A stretch of DNA of 64,000 bases from Bacteroidota bacterium (GTDB taxonomy: Bacteria > Bacteroidota > Bacteroidia > Bacteroidales > UBA1715). The first letter of the stretch is position 1, and each line of letters begins with the position of its first letter. The DNA lies in contig WQTX01000006.1 in assembly GCA_009786075.1 (NCBI GenBank), forward strand, positions 7-64,006, written 5' to 3'. The notes below the pieces were generated by a model. The model was not told the DNA's origin, ran no database searches, and saw nothing but the letters and a program-made list of their open reading frames with translations. Below, one piece after another: positions 38,209-48,318 of the stretch. The translations under genes were made by a program, and so were the position numbers.

Positions 38209-38919
38209 ATGTTAAAATATAAACGAATTTTATTAAAATTAAGTGGCGAATCTTTACAGGGTAAAGAAGGTCATGGAATAGACCCAACAGTATTAAACAC
38301 GTACGCACTGCAAATAAAAGATGCAGTAGAATTGGGCGCCGAAATAGGAATTGTTATTGGCGGCGGAAACATTTATCGAGGTTTGAAAGGTGCAAGTCAA
38401 GGTTACGATAGAGTGAAAGGCGATTATATGGGAATGTTGGCAACGGTAATCAATGCCCTTGCTTTGCAGTCGGCGCTTGAATGTATCGGCGTGCGTTCGC
38501 GAGTTATGACAGCCATTGCAATGGAACCTATTGGCGAAGCATATTCTAAAATTAGAATGGAGCATAGTCTTTCTCAAAAAGAGGTAATTATATTTGCAGC
38601 CGGCACCGGTAATCCATTCTTTACAACCGATACCGCTGCTGCGCTCCGTGCCATAGAAATGGGTGCCGACGTGCTGCTCAAAGGTACTCGTGTTGATGGA
38701 ATTTACACGACAGACCCCGAAAAAGATTCATCGGCAGTAAAATATGACAAACTTACTTTTCAAGAGGCTTACGAGAAAAAATTGCAAATTATGGATTTGA
38801 CTTCGTTTACCATGTGCAATGAAAATAAACTTCCCATTATTGTATTCAATATAAATAAAGCTGATAATTTGCAACAAATTGTACTCGGCGGAAAAGTGGG
38901 AACGATTGTGAAACCATAA
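38209..38919 (+). CDS. pyrH: UMP kinase
   Basis: MLKYKRILLKLSGESLQGKEGHGIDP...VIGGGNIYRG...GTGNPFFTTDTAAALRA. Confidence 0.97.
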   Translation: MLKYKRILLKLSGESLQGKEGHGIDPTVLNTYALQIKDAVELGAEIGIVIGGGNIYRGLKGASQGYDRVKGDYMGMLATVINALALQSALECIGVRSRVMTAIAMEPIGEAYSKIRMEHSLSQKEVIIFAAGTGNPFFTTDTAAALRAIEMGADVLLKGTRVDGIYTTDPEKDSSAVKYDKLTFQEAYEKKLQIMDLTSFTMCNENKLPIIVFNINKADNLQQIVLGGKVGTIVKP

Positions 38920-39025
38920 ATAGACACAAGACCAATAGACTTTTAGATACAAGACAGTAATATATCTTAAAGTCTTTTGTCTAATGGTCTTTTGTCTAAA
39001 AGTCTAATATCTAAAACTCAATACT

Positions 39026-40210
39026 ATGAAAAAATCAGTCCTTATTTTAGCAGCAATTGCACTATGTTTAAGTGCATGTAAAAAGAAAGAAGTTCCGGAA
39101 GGACACATGGAGCATCAAGGGGTGTTTTACCCTAATCCGGTACCGGTGCCGTTTGATTCCGGCGATGGAAAAATTACCTACATTGAGGTGCTTGGCGCAA
39201 ATTTGCAGGCAAATGCCACTCCCAGTGGCGGCGCATTGTATAGCGGAAAAACCGAAGGAGGTGTGTCTAACGGCATACGGTATTGTTATAATAATTTAGA
39301 TAGGAATTGCGATAAATACGGCTCATTGTATTCAATGGAAACTGCGTTGAACGCTAATTGGGGAACGCTGCTGAAAAATGCGGAAGCAAACATGAACGAT
39401 AAAAATAACAACGGCGTGTGGGATTTTATTGATGAAATTTCCAATCCTTCGTATATCAACGATTTAAGTCTGTCGAAATCGGCTGCTGCTGCAAAAGAAT
39501 TTATGACTTTGCTTACCGAAGCAACCAAACCCAATACACCGGCACCATCGGTACAAGGAGTTATGCAAGAGGCTATTAATAGAGTAATAGCCGAGGCATT
39601 GCAGGAGGTATTGGCGGAAAACGATACTTATGTTGATGTAACACGTATTCAAGAAGTGATAAATCGAAAAGTTGAATCTGTTATTATTTATTCAGCTATT
39701 GAATACGATTGGTCAACCAACAAGCAATTAGATGCAATAGCAACTAAGGTTGCAACCAGTGTAGCCAATGCGGTGAGTGCGCAAATTGCGAATGAGGCTT
39801 TGGCACAAATGAAAAAAGAAGCAGCAAGCAGCAATAATGTACAAGGTTTGTGTCCAGATGGTTTTCACGTACCGAGTGATTTTGATTGGATGATATTTGA
39901 AATGGCTCTTGGCATGCCGGCTATTGATGCCATGCAATCGGGAATTGAAGTAACCAACAGAGGTGCCAAAGATAAAGTAGTTGAAAAAATGGTAAGCACA
40001 CATGGCTTTGCATACGGCGGTTATATGACGGCGGAAAATGAGCTTTTTACAAGCAATAACGAAGCAGGAGTTTTCATATCGTCAAGCGTAGGCGTTGACG
40101 AAAATGGCTATTATATGTGGGTTCGCCAAATCGCCAAAAAATACACGGGCGTGGTGCGTTACAAGCATTATGAGTTGTCGGGATTGAGTATTCGGTGTTT
40201 TAAGAATTAA
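39026..40210 (+). CDS. lipoprotein with C-terminal FISUMP (Fibrobacter succinogenes major paralogous) domain
   Basis: Lipobox LCLSACKKK; GLCPDGFHVPSDFDWMIFEMAL...GLSIRCFKN. Confidence 0.82.
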   Translation: MKKSVLILAAIALCLSACKKKEVPEGHMEHQGVFYPNPVPVPFDSGDGKITYIEVLGANLQANATPSGGALYSGKTEGGVSNGIRYCYNNLDRNCDKYGSLYSMETALNANWGTLLKNAEANMNDKNNNGVWDFIDEISNPSYINDLSLSKSAAAAKEFMTLLTEATKPNTPAPSVQGVMQEAINRVIAEALQEVLAENDTYVDVTRIQEVINRKVESVIIYSAIEYDWSTNKQLDAIATKVATSVANAVSAQIANEALAQMKKEAASSNNVQGLCPDGFHVPSDFDWMIFEMALGMPAIDAMQSGIEVTNRGAKDKVVEKMVSTHGFAYGGYMTAENELFTSNNEAGVFISSSVGVDENGYYMWVRQIAKKYTGVVRYKHYELSGLSIRCFKN

Positions 40211-40329
40211 GAAGCCCCTCCCGACCTCCCCTCAAGGGGAGGAGCAAAGAAATAGAAAAATCGTAAACCAGAGTTGATGAAAGTAAATCACGACTTCAAA
40301 AAGTCCCCCTTGAGGGGGATTAGGGGGCT
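40211..40329. repeat. composite palindromic element abutting the radC start
   Basis: aagcccctcccgacctcccctcaaggggaggagcaaag ... cttcaaaaagtcccccttgagggggattagggggct, then ATG of radC. Confidence 0.85.
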
Positions 40330-41010
40330 ATGTTACCAATAAAAGAATGGGCGCAAGAAGACCGTCCGCGAGAAAAATTTTTGCTCAAAGGTATTGGTGC
40401 TTTGTCGAATGCCGAATTGATAGCAATTTTACTTGCTACCGGTAGCCGTGAAGAATCGGCGGTTGATATTGCAAAACGAATTTTACATCAGGCAAATAAT
40501 AATCTTGCCGAATTTTCGGAGTTTTCGATTGCCGATTTGAAAAAAATAAAAGGCATAGGCGAAGCAAAAGCAATAACACTGCTTGCTGCAATAGAATTAG
40601 GTCGCCGTCGAAATGCTGCCGAAGCAGAGCAACTGCCCGCAATACGAGCAAGTAAGCATATTTTCGACCGTATGCACCCACTGTTAGCCGACTTAAAACA
40701 CGAAGAATTTCATGTATTGTACCTTAACCGGGCACATCAATTAATAGCAAGCAAACGTTTGAGCACCGGTGGCACAGCCGGAACGATAGTTGATGTAAAA
40801 TTAATAGGCAAGTATGCTATGGAATATCTTGCATCGGTATTGGTTTTGGTGCATAATCACCCGTCGGGCGCAGTGCAGCCGAGCGAAGAAGATAAAGCAA
40901 TTACGCAAAAAATAAAACAGATAGCAAGTTTTGTTGATTGCACGCTTATAGACCACGTAATTGTTGCTAAAAATGATTATTTCAGTTTTGCTGACGAGAA
41001 TATGTTGTAG
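40330..41010 (+). CDS. radC: DNA repair protein RadC (JAB domain)
   Basis: REKFLLKGIGALSNAELIAILLATGSREESAVDIAKRIL...VLVHNHPSGAVQPSEEDKAITQKI. Confidence 0.96.
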   Translation: MLPIKEWAQEDRPREKFLLKGIGALSNAELIAILLATGSREESAVDIAKRILHQANNNLAEFSEFSIADLKKIKGIGEAKAITLLAAIELGRRRNAAEAEQLPAIRASKHIFDRMHPLLADLKHEEFHVLYLNRAHQLIASKRLSTGGTAGTIVDVKLIGKYAMEYLASVLVLVHNHPSGAVQPSEEDKAITQKIKQIASFVDCTLIDHVIVAKNDYFSFADENML

Positions 41011-41073
41011 TTAATAGTTAAATCCGCCTATTTAACAAAAGAAGAATAGAAAAAATATAAACAAATAATTTAC

Positions 41074-41101
41074 AATTAATAATTAATAATTAATAATTAA
41101 T
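41074..41101. repeat. (AATTAAT)4 heptamer tandem repeat upstream of thrS
   Basis: Four perfect AATTAAT units directly before tatgTATTTTTG. Confidence 0.85.
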
Positions 41102-41104
41102 ATG

Positions 41105-41112
41105 TATTTTTG
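41105..41112 (+). promoter_or_regulatory. putative -7 element TATTTTTG of thrS-infC-rpmI-rplT
   Basis: TAnnTTTG match about 30 bp upstream of the thrS start. Confidence 0.4.
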
Positions 41113-41142
41113 CCCTCTGTTTTTATTCAGGTACAATATATT

Positions 41143-43080
41143 ATGATACAAATAACTTTTCCCGATAATAGCATAAAAGAATTTGAAAAAGGAAGTACTC
41201 CGTTGCAAATAGCCGAAAGTATTAGTCCGCAATTGGCTCGTGATATTGTTGCTGCTACGGTTAATTCCGAGGCTTGGGACGTTACCCGTCCGATTACTGA
41301 AAACGCTACACTTCAATTGCACAAATTCGATAACAAAGAGGGCAAACACGCATTTTGGCATTCATCGGCTCACCTTATGGCAGAGGCGTTGCAAGAATTG
41401 TATCCGGATATAAAATTCGGAATTGGTCCGGCTATTGAAAATGGTTTTTACTACGATGTTGATGCCGGCGACCGTGTGATTGCTGAAAAAGATTTGGTGG
41501 CAATTGAAAATAAAATGCTTGAACTTGCTCGCGCGAAACAAGAATTTGAACGCAAAGATGTGAGCAAACAAGAGGCTTTGGATTATTTTTCAGCGAAAGA
41601 TGAAATATATAAAGTTGAGTTAATCAACGATTTGGAAGACGGAACGATTACTTACTATACACAAGGTAATTTTACCGATTTGTGTCGAGGTCCGCATTTG
41701 GCAAATACCGAAGTTATAAAAGCGGTAAAATTGCTCAACATTGCCGGCGCTTACTGGCGTGGCGACGAAAAACGCAAACAATTAACTCGTATTTATGGTA
41801 TTTCGTTCCCAAAAAAGAAAATGCTCGACGAATATTTGGAATTGCTTGAACAGGCAAAATTGCGCGACCACCGGAAAATAGGCAAAGAAATGGAATTGTT
41901 TATGTTCTCGCAACGAGTTGGTCAAGGTTTGCCAATGTGGTTGCCCAAAGGTACACTTTTACGTGAGCGTTTGGAGCAGTTTTTGAAAAACGTGCAACGC
42001 AAACACGGCTATCAGCAAGTAATGACACCGCACATTGGGCAAAAGGAACTCTATGTAACTTCGGGGCATTATGCAAAATACGGCAAAGATTCATTTCAAC
42101 CGATTCATACACCGGCAGAGGGCGAAGAATTTTTGTTGAAACCTATGAATTGTCCGCATCACTGCGAAATTTATAAATTTAAACCACGTTCATACAAAGA
42201 TTTGCCTTTGCGTTTGGCTGAATTTGGAACAGTGTATCGCTACGAACAAAGCGGCGAATTGCACGGATTAACTCGTGTGCGGGGATTTACACAAGACGAT
42301 GCGCACATTTTCTGTACACCCGAACAATTGAAAGAGGAATTTTGCAAGGTAATTGATATTATTTTCCACATTTTCAAAGCATTAGATTTCAAAGAATTTG
42401 AAGCGCAAGTTTCGTTGCGTGATAAATCGAACACCGAAAAATATATAGGTAGCGATGAAAATTGGGAAAAAGCTGAACGAGCAATTATTGAGGCTGCAGC
42501 CGAAAAAGGTTTAGAAACCGTAGTAGAATACGGCGAAGCAGCATTTTACGGTCCAAAATTGGACTTTATGATAAAAGATGCAATCGGTCGCCGTTGGCAG
42601 TTGGGAACTATTCAAGTAGATTACAATTTGCCCGAACGATTTGATTTAGAGTATGTTGGCGCTGATGACCAACGTCATCGCCCGGTAATGATACACCGTG
42701 CGCCTTTTGGTTCAATGGAACGATTTGTGGCAGTTTTGATAGAACACACCGGCGGGAAATTCCCGTTGTGGCTCACTCCCGAACAGGCAGTTGTGATACC
42801 TGTGAGTGAAAAATATAACGATTATGCAAAAAAAGTTTTGAATTTACTAAATAATTCCGATATTCGCACCCTCGTAGATGAACGAAACGAAAAAGTGGGT
42901 AAAAAGATACGCGACAACGAGTTGAAACGTATTCCATACCTTATAATTGTTGGCGAAAACGAAGCAAACGATGGAACAATTTCGGTGCGTAAACAAGGCG
43001 AAGGCGATAAAGGCGTGATGAAAACGGAAGATTTTATAGCGCAATTTTCGCAAGAAGTACAAGAAATGATGAATGTATAA
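41143..43080 (+). CDS. thrS: threonine--tRNA ligase
   Basis: TGS, editing and catalytic domains: [44 protein letters not shown]; start assigned to MIQITFPD. Confidence 0.97.
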   Translation: MIQITFPDNSIKEFEKGSTPLQIAESISPQLARDIVAATVNSEAWDVTRPITENATLQLHKFDNKEGKHAFWHSSAHLMAEALQELYPDIKFGIGPAIENGFYYDVDAGDRVIAEKDLVAIENKMLELARAKQEFERKDVSKQEALDYFSAKDEIYKVELINDLEDGTITYYTQGNFTDLCRGPHLANTEVIKAVKLLNIAGAYWRGDEKRKQLTRIYGISFPKKKMLDEYLELLEQAKLRDHRKIGKEMELFMFSQRVGQGLPMWLPKGTLLRERLEQFLKNVQRKHGYQQVMTPHIGQKELYVTSGHYAKYGKDSFQPIHTPAEGEEFLLKPMNCPHHCEIYKFKPRSYKDLPLRLAEFGTVYRYEQSGELHGLTRVRGFTQDDAHIFCTPEQLKEEFCKVIDIIFHIFKALDFKEFEAQVSLRDKSNTEKYIGSDENWEKAERAIIEAAAEKGLETVVEYGEAAFYGPKLDFMIKDAIGRRWQLGTIQVDYNLPERFDLEYVGADDQRHRPVMIHRAPFGSMERFVAVLIEHTGGKFPLWLTPEQAVVIPVSEKYNDYAKKVLNLLNNSDIRTLVDERNEKVGKKIRDNELKRIPYLIIVGENEANDGTISVRKQGEGDKGVMKTEDFIAQFSQEVQEMMNV

Positions 43081-43107
43081 CAACAAAAACCAATATAAAA
43101 GTCCAAT

Positions 43108-43635
43108 ATGGCAGATGATTTAGCAAAAAATTTTAGAACAAATCAAGGTATTCGTGCCCGTGAGGTGCGATTGGTGGGCGAAAACGTACCGCAAGGCGTG
43201 TTTTCAATAACCGAAGCATTGCGCATAGCCGACGAAAAAGAATTAGACCTTGTAGAAGTTTCGCCCAATGCAGACCCGCCTGTGTGCCGGGTGGTTGATT
43301 TTCAGAAATTCTTGTACGACCAAAAAAAGAAACAAAAAGAAATAAAAGCAAAATCGGTAAAAGTTGTGGTTAAAGAGGTACGTTTCGGACCAAATACCGA
43401 CGAACACGACTACCAGTTTAAGTTGAAACACGCTCAAAAATTTATTGAGGAAGGTGCAAAAATAAAAGCATACGTGTTTTTCAAGGGACGTTCGATTTTG
43501 TATAAAGAACAAGGCGAACAGGTGTTGAAACGATTTATTACCGACTTGGAAGATGTTGCAAAAGTTGACCAAGAACCTCGTTTGGAAGGAAAACGTATGA
43601 TAATTATGTTGAGCCCGATACCGAAAAAGAAATAA
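43108..43635 (+). CDS. infC: translation initiation factor IF-3
   Basis: [64 protein letters not shown]. Confidence 0.97.
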   Translation: MADDLAKNFRTNQGIRAREVRLVGENVPQGVFSITEALRIADEKELDLVEVSPNADPPVCRVVDFQKFLYDQKKKQKEIKAKSVKVVVKEVRFGPNTDEHDYQFKLKHAQKFIEEGAKIKAYVFFKGRSILYKEQGEQVLKRFITDLEDVAKVDQEPRLEGKRMIIMLSPIPKKK

Positions 43636-43640
43636 TGCTT

Positions 43641-43682
43641 CGACTACGCTCAGCAACCGCACTTCGACAAGCTCAGCGACCG
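43641..43682. repeat. CTTCGACnnGCTCAGCnACCG repeat, two adjacent copies
   Basis: cttcgactacgctcagcaaccgcacttcgacaagctcagcgaccg; related copy at 62-81. Confidence 0.8.
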
Positions 43683-43733
43683 AAATAAAAAAAGAAATTC
43701 AAAATAATGTTTAACTATAAAAAGTGAATTAAA

Positions 43734-43928
43734 ATGCCTAAAATGAAAACTAATTCCAGCGCGAAAAAACGTTTTACGATTACCGGCTCTGGAAAAATCA
43801 AGCGAAAAAAAGCGTTTAAACGTCACATTTTAACAAAGAAAGAGACCAAACAAAAACGTAATCTTGGTCATGCTGCAATTGTTGATGCGTCCGACGTGAA
43901 AAATGTGAAACACATGCTTGTAATGTAA
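43734..43928 (+). CDS. rpmI: 50S ribosomal protein L35
   Basis: [46 protein letters not shown]. Confidence 0.97.
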   Translation: MPKMKTNSSAKKRFTITGSGKIKRKKAFKRHILTKKETKQKRNLGHAAIVDASDVKNVKHMLVM

Positions 43929-44036
43929 TTGAGAAATTACAAAAAAATCAGTAAAAAAAGTTATAAACACAATGACCGAGCCCACTAAGAATTGACACGA
44001 AGTTAATCGCTCATCATTAAAAAACAGTTAGAAATT

Positions 44037-44384
44037 ATGCCAAGAGCAGTAAACAACGTGGCGTCGAGAGCACGCCGAAAAAAAATCATGAAACAGACCA
44101 AAGGATACTTTGGCGACAGAAAAAATGTGTACACAGTTGCAAAAAATGCCTTAGAAAAAGGTTTATTGTATGCGTACCGCGACCGTAAAAACAAAAAACG
44201 TAATTTCCGTGCACTTTGGATTCAACGTATCAACGCCGAAGTTCGCAAATATGGAATGAATTATTCTCAATTTATGGGAGCAGTGATAAAAGCTGACATA
44301 AAATTAAATAGAAAAGTACTTGCCGACTTAGCCATGAACCACCAAGATACGTTCAAAGCTATTGTGATGGCGGTTAAAAAATAG
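44037..44384 (+). CDS. rplT: 50S ribosomal protein L20
   Basis: [58 protein letters not shown]. Confidence 0.97.
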   Translation: MPRAVNNVASRARRKKIMKQTKGYFGDRKNVYTVAKNALEKGLLYAYRDRKNKKRNFRALWIQRINAEVRKYGMNYSQFMGAVIKADIKLNRKVLADLAMNHQDTFKAIVMAVKK

Positions 44385-44401
44385 AAAATCCAATTTATAG
44401 G

Positions 44402-44437
44402 AAAAGAGCGAAGAAAATTTTCTTCGCTCTTTTTTTG
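44402..44437 (+). terminator. rho-independent-like terminator after rplT
   Basis: aaagagcgaagaaaattttcttcgctctttttttg. Confidence 0.9.
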
Positions 44438-44459
44438 CAAAATATTATTCGCCATAGCA

Positions 44460-44556
44460 CCCCTAAATCCCCTAAAGGGGACTTTTGCTCAGTGCAAGTG
44501 CTGTTGTTCGGGTCTATTTCGTTGTCCGCAAAGCCCCCTTTAGGGGGTTGGGGGGT
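44460..44556. repeat. about 95-bp composite palindromic element, copy B (inverted relative to 26191-26286)
   Basis: Reverse complement aligns with copy A with roughly nine mismatches over about 91 bp by eye. Confidence 0.92.
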
Positions 44557-45190
44557 ATTCCTCCTCAAAAAAATCAACCTCGCCGGTGTGAATATTATAA
44601 TACGCTCCCACAATTTGTATTTCGTCCGCAATCTCCATTTCATGTAAAATCGAACTTTCTTTGCGAATTTTTTCGACCATCAATTGTACATGGAGTTTGC
44701 TTACGGCATCGGTAAATGCCTCGTTTTGTGTTGAAATTTCGCCGTCGAAATTAGTTTGCACTTGCAATACCGCCGGCTGAATTTTTGAAAGCATTTGTGT
44801 AACATTGCCCATAGTTATATTGGCAATTGCCGATTTTATGGCGTAGCAACCACCGTGCCCGAGCACCAGCACCAATTTTGCTCCCGATATTTTGCAGGCA
44901 AATTCCATACTTCCCAGCACGTCGTCGTTCACAACATTGCCGGCAACCCGCAACACAAACACATCGCCAATTGCCCGGTGAAACACATCTTCAACCGGAA
45001 TGCGGGCATCTAAGCACGACAATATAACCGCTTGGGGAAATACGCCAAAAGCCGCATTTTGAATGAGTTCCGAATTGTTGCGCACCGTAAGTTGGTTGTG
45101 CACAAATTCACGATTGCCTCGTTTTAAAATTTCAATTACTTGCGCCGGAGTAAGGCGGCATTGTTCTTCTTTTGATAATAGTCGGTGCAT
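44540..45190 (-). CDS. beta-carbonic anhydrase
   Basis: AVILSCLDARIPVEDVFHRAIGDVFVLRVAGNVVNDDVLGSMEFACKISGAKLVLVLGHGGCYAIKSA. Confidence 0.94.
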   Translation of the reverse strand: MHRLLSKEEQCRLTPAQVIEILKRGNREFVHNQLTVRNNSELIQNAAFGVFPQAVILSCLDARIPVEDVFHRAIGDVFVLRVAGNVVNDDVLGSMEFACKISGAKLVLVLGHGGCYAIKSAIANITMGNVTQMLSKIQPAVLQVQTNFDGEISTQNEAFTDAVSKLHVQLMVEKIRKESSILHEMEIADEIQIVGAYYNIHTGEVDFFEEEYPPTP

Positions 45191-45194
45191 GGTT

Positions 45195-45224
45195 GAATAA
45201 CTGAATAATTGAATAACGGAGTAA
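45195..45224. repeat. 30-bp dispersed repeat (inverted copy of 144-173)
   Basis: gaataactgaataattgaataacggagtaa. Confidence 0.92.
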
Positions 45225-45327
45225 CTGAATTTATTTCTGCGAAAATAACAAAATTTGTGGAGAATAATTGGTTTTTGATTTTCAATGTTTTATTTTTGTG
45301 GAATTACTAATCATAAAATTTTATATC

Positions 45328-46563
45328 ATGAAAAAATCAACAATTTTAACAACAATCGTAGCCATCGCCGCAAGCGTAGTATTTGTAGCATGTAACAAAT
45401 CCGGCGACCCCGACACTTTTATATCGAAAGATGTATTGAGCGGCTATGCGCAAAAAGGTCCTTTTATTAGTGGCTCTTCGGTAACAATTTCGGAATTAAA
45501 CCCTAAATTGAGCCAAACCGGTAAAACCTTTTCTACTACAATTGCCAACAATAGCGGTAATTTTGAAAAACGTGATATTGAAGCAGTTTTACGCTATGTG
45601 GAACTGAAAGTTGACGGCTATTATTTCAATGAAGTATTGGGCGAAACGTCTTCGGGAGCATTAACATTGTATGCTTTAGCCGATATTAAAGATGCCAATT
45701 CGGTAAACGTAAACGTGCTTACTCATTTAGAAAAACCTCGTGTGGAATATTTGGTAAAACAAGGGAAAAATTTTGCCGCAGCAAAACAACAAGCACAACG
45801 TGAAGTGCTTGCCATATTTGGTTTTGAAAATTCTGAAAATTCTTCGGAAACATTGGATTTAACCAATAATGCAGCCTTATTGGCAATTTCTTGTATTTTG
45901 CAAGGCTATTTAAGCACCGGCGATATGATGAATTTAATGGCAAACATTAGTGCCGATATTAAAGAAGACGGTACTTTGGACAATTCAGCATTAGGCGAAA
46001 AATTGACTAATAATGCCTACGCTGTTTCTCTTGCTTTGGCAGACATTCGCAGTAATATAACTGCCAAATACGCCGAGTTGGGTAGCAATGTAACCATACC
46101 CGATTTTGAAAGTTATGTATTGTCATTTGTAAGCAATGGAACGTATTCGCCAACATCTCTTATAAAATATCCGGCAAACACTTCGTATGGCAACAATATA
46201 TTGTCAAATGCTGTTACTTCCGTAAACGATAGCGGTATTTACAGTATGGCTGCCGATGTTCCGAAAGGAATGAGTTTGAAAATTGTATTAAAAGGTGGAA
46301 TATGGTATTATGAGGCACTACCTTCCGGTCCAATCAATTGGAGTATAACTCAATATGACTTCAGCAATCGACGCCAGGAATTTACTGTAACAGAAAACGG
46401 AAAGCCTTGTGATTTGAAATTTATCATACATAGCAGTGAAAATACTCAGCCATATATTACAATTGAATATTATGAAAACGGAGCTTCTACGCCAACAAAA
46501 GTTAAAAATCTGCTTATAGAAGGTTATAATTCTGTACCAATTGATAATGATACATTAAGATAA
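45328..46563 (+). CDS. lipoprotein, GYAQKGPFxxGSSVT family
   Basis: MKKSTILTTIVAIAASVVFVACNKSGDPDTFISKDVLSGYAQKGPFISGSSVTISELN; start moved to the lipoprotein signal. Confidence 0.75.
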   Translation: MKKSTILTTIVAIAASVVFVACNKSGDPDTFISKDVLSGYAQKGPFISGSSVTISELNPKLSQTGKTFSTTIANNSGNFEKRDIEAVLRYVELKVDGYYFNEVLGETSSGALTLYALADIKDANSVNVNVLTHLEKPRVEYLVKQGKNFAAAKQQAQREVLAIFGFENSENSSETLDLTNNAALLAISCILQGYLSTGDMMNLMANISADIKEDGTLDNSALGEKLTNNAYAVSLALADIRSNITAKYAELGSNVTIPDFESYVLSFVSNGTYSPTSLIKYPANTSYGNNILSNAVTSVNDSGIYSMAADVPKGMSLKIVLKGGIWYYEALPSGPINWSITQYDFSNRRQEFTVTENGKPCDLKFIIHSSENTQPYITIEYYENGASTPTKVKNLLIEGYNSVPIDNDTLR

Positions 46564-46682
46564 GAAAGACAAATTATTCATTTCTTTAATCCCTCAAATA
46601 AAATTGTAAAATTCGTTTGAGGGATTATTTTTGTATGCATTCTAAACTCTAATCCCTATACTCTAAACTCTATTCACTAAAC

Positions 46683-48218
46683 CTACCCCGCCCAACTTTC
46701 CCTATCCAAACTACGATACTGAATAGCTTCGGAAATGTGGTGTGCTTCAATGTTTTCGCTACCGTCCAAATCGGCAATGGTGCGCGAAACTTTTATAATT
46801 CTATCGTAGGCGCGCGCCGAAAGACCGAGTTTTTCCATAGCCTGTTTCAAAATGCTTGAACATTCGCTATTGAGTTCGCAGTAAGTTTGCAGCATTTTTG
46901 TGTCCATTTGCGCATTGCAGTAAATTGCGGAATTTTCAAAACGCTGCTGTTGCACTTCGCGCCCACGAATAATTCTCTCACGAATTTCGGCGCTTGTTTC
47001 GGCAGTTTTTTTGCGTGTGAGTTCTTCAAACGGCACGGGAATTACCTCAATATGAATATCTATGCGGTCGAGCAGGGGACCTGAAATACGGTTTAAATAT
47101 TTTTGCACCACACCGCTGCTGCACACGCAATCTTTTTCGGGGTGGTTGTAGTAACCGCACGGGCACGGGTTCATCGAAGCTATGAGCATAAAACTTGCGG
47201 GGTAATCAACGCTAAACCGCGCACGTGAAATATTGATTTTTCTATCTTCCAACGGTTGGCGCATTACTTCGAGCACGGTGCGTTTAAATTCGGGCAATTC
47301 GTCTAAAAAAAGTACGCCATTGTGCGCAAGCGAAATTTCGCCCGGCTGCGGAAACGAACCGCCGCCAACCAAAGCAACATCGCTCACGGTGTGGTGCGGC
47401 GAACGAAATGGTCGTTGTGTCATCAACGAAACTTGCGTGCCCAATTTGCCTGCTACTGAGTGAATTTTGGTAGTTTCCAAAGCCTCGTGCAGTGTGAGCG
47501 GCGGCAGAATTGAGGCTATTCGTTTAGCAAGCATGGTTTTTCCTGCTCCGGGAGGACCTATCATTATAATATTGTGTCCACCGGCAGCGGCAATTTCGAG
47601 CGCGCGTTTCACATTTTCCTGCCCTTTTACATCGGCAAAATCAAATTGCGATTCGTTTATATGATTGAAAAATTCTTCACGAGTGTTCACAACCGTTTTT
47701 TCCAATTGTGCTGTGCCGTTGAAAAAATCAATCACTTCACGCATGCTTTCCACGCCGTACACGTCTAAATTATTGACCACAGCAGCTTCGCGGGCATTTT
47801 CTTTGGGCAAAATAAAACCGGTAAAACCATGTTTGCGAGCCTCGATAGCCATAGAAAGCGCGCCTTTTATGCTGTGCACGCCGCCGTCGAGCGACAGTTC
47901 GCCCATTATCAAGTATTTATCAATATTTTCGTAACGCATTTGTTCCGATGCTGCCATAACTCCCATGGCAATGGTTAAATCGTAAGCCGTGCCTTCTTTG
48001 CGAATATCGGCAGGTGCCATATTGATAGTAATTTTTTTACCGGGCAGTTTATAGCCCACGCTTCGCAACGCCGATTCTATGCGCTGCTGACTTTCTTTTA
48101 CGGCATTGTCGGGCAAACCGACGATAAAAAAATTGAACCCCGTTACAACATCGGTTTCTACGGTTATTATGCGAGCGTCTATGCCATTTACGGCGCCGCC
48201 AAATGCTTTTACGAGCAT
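46683..48218 (-). CDS. YifB family Mg chelatase-like AAA ATPase
   Basis: GPPGAGKTMLAKRIASILPPLTLHEALETTKIHSVAG; MNPCPCGYYNHPEKDC; LDRIDIHIEV. Confidence 0.96.
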   Translation of the reverse strand: MLVKAFGGAVNGIDARIITVETDVVTGFNFFIVGLPDNAVKESQQRIESALRSVGYKLPGKKITINMAPADIRKEGTAYDLTIAMGVMAASEQMRYENIDKYLIMGELSLDGGVHSIKGALSMAIEARKHGFTGFILPKENAREAAVVNNLDVYGVESMREVIDFFNGTAQLEKTVVNTREEFFNHINESQFDFADVKGQENVKRALEIAAAGGHNIIMIGPPGAGKTMLAKRIASILPPLTLHEALETTKIHSVAGKLGTQVSLMTQRPFRSPHHTVSDVALVGGGSFPQPGEISLAHNGVLFLDELPEFKRTVLEVMRQPLEDRKINISRARFSVDYPASFMLIASMNPCPCGYYNHPEKDCVCSSGVVQKYLNRISGPLLDRIDIHIEVIPVPFEELTRKKTAETSAEIRERIIRGREVQQQRFENSAIYCNAQMDTKMLQTYCELNSECSSILKQAMEKLGLSARAYDRIIKVSRTIADLDGSENIEAHHISEAIQYRSLDRESWAG

Positions 48219-48233
48219 ATTTTTTAGTGATTA

Positions 48234-48272
48234 AAAAGCCCCTCCCCAACCCTCCCCTCAAGGGAGGGAGCT
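48234..48272. repeat. palindromic G/C-rich repeat (aagcccctccccaaccctcccctcaagggagggagctt)
   Basis: Same family as the left arm of 40211-40329. Confidence 0.8.
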
Positions 48273-48318
48273 TGGAACTGTGGTTATTTATTAATTCTTG
48301 TGTCTAAAAGTCTCATAT

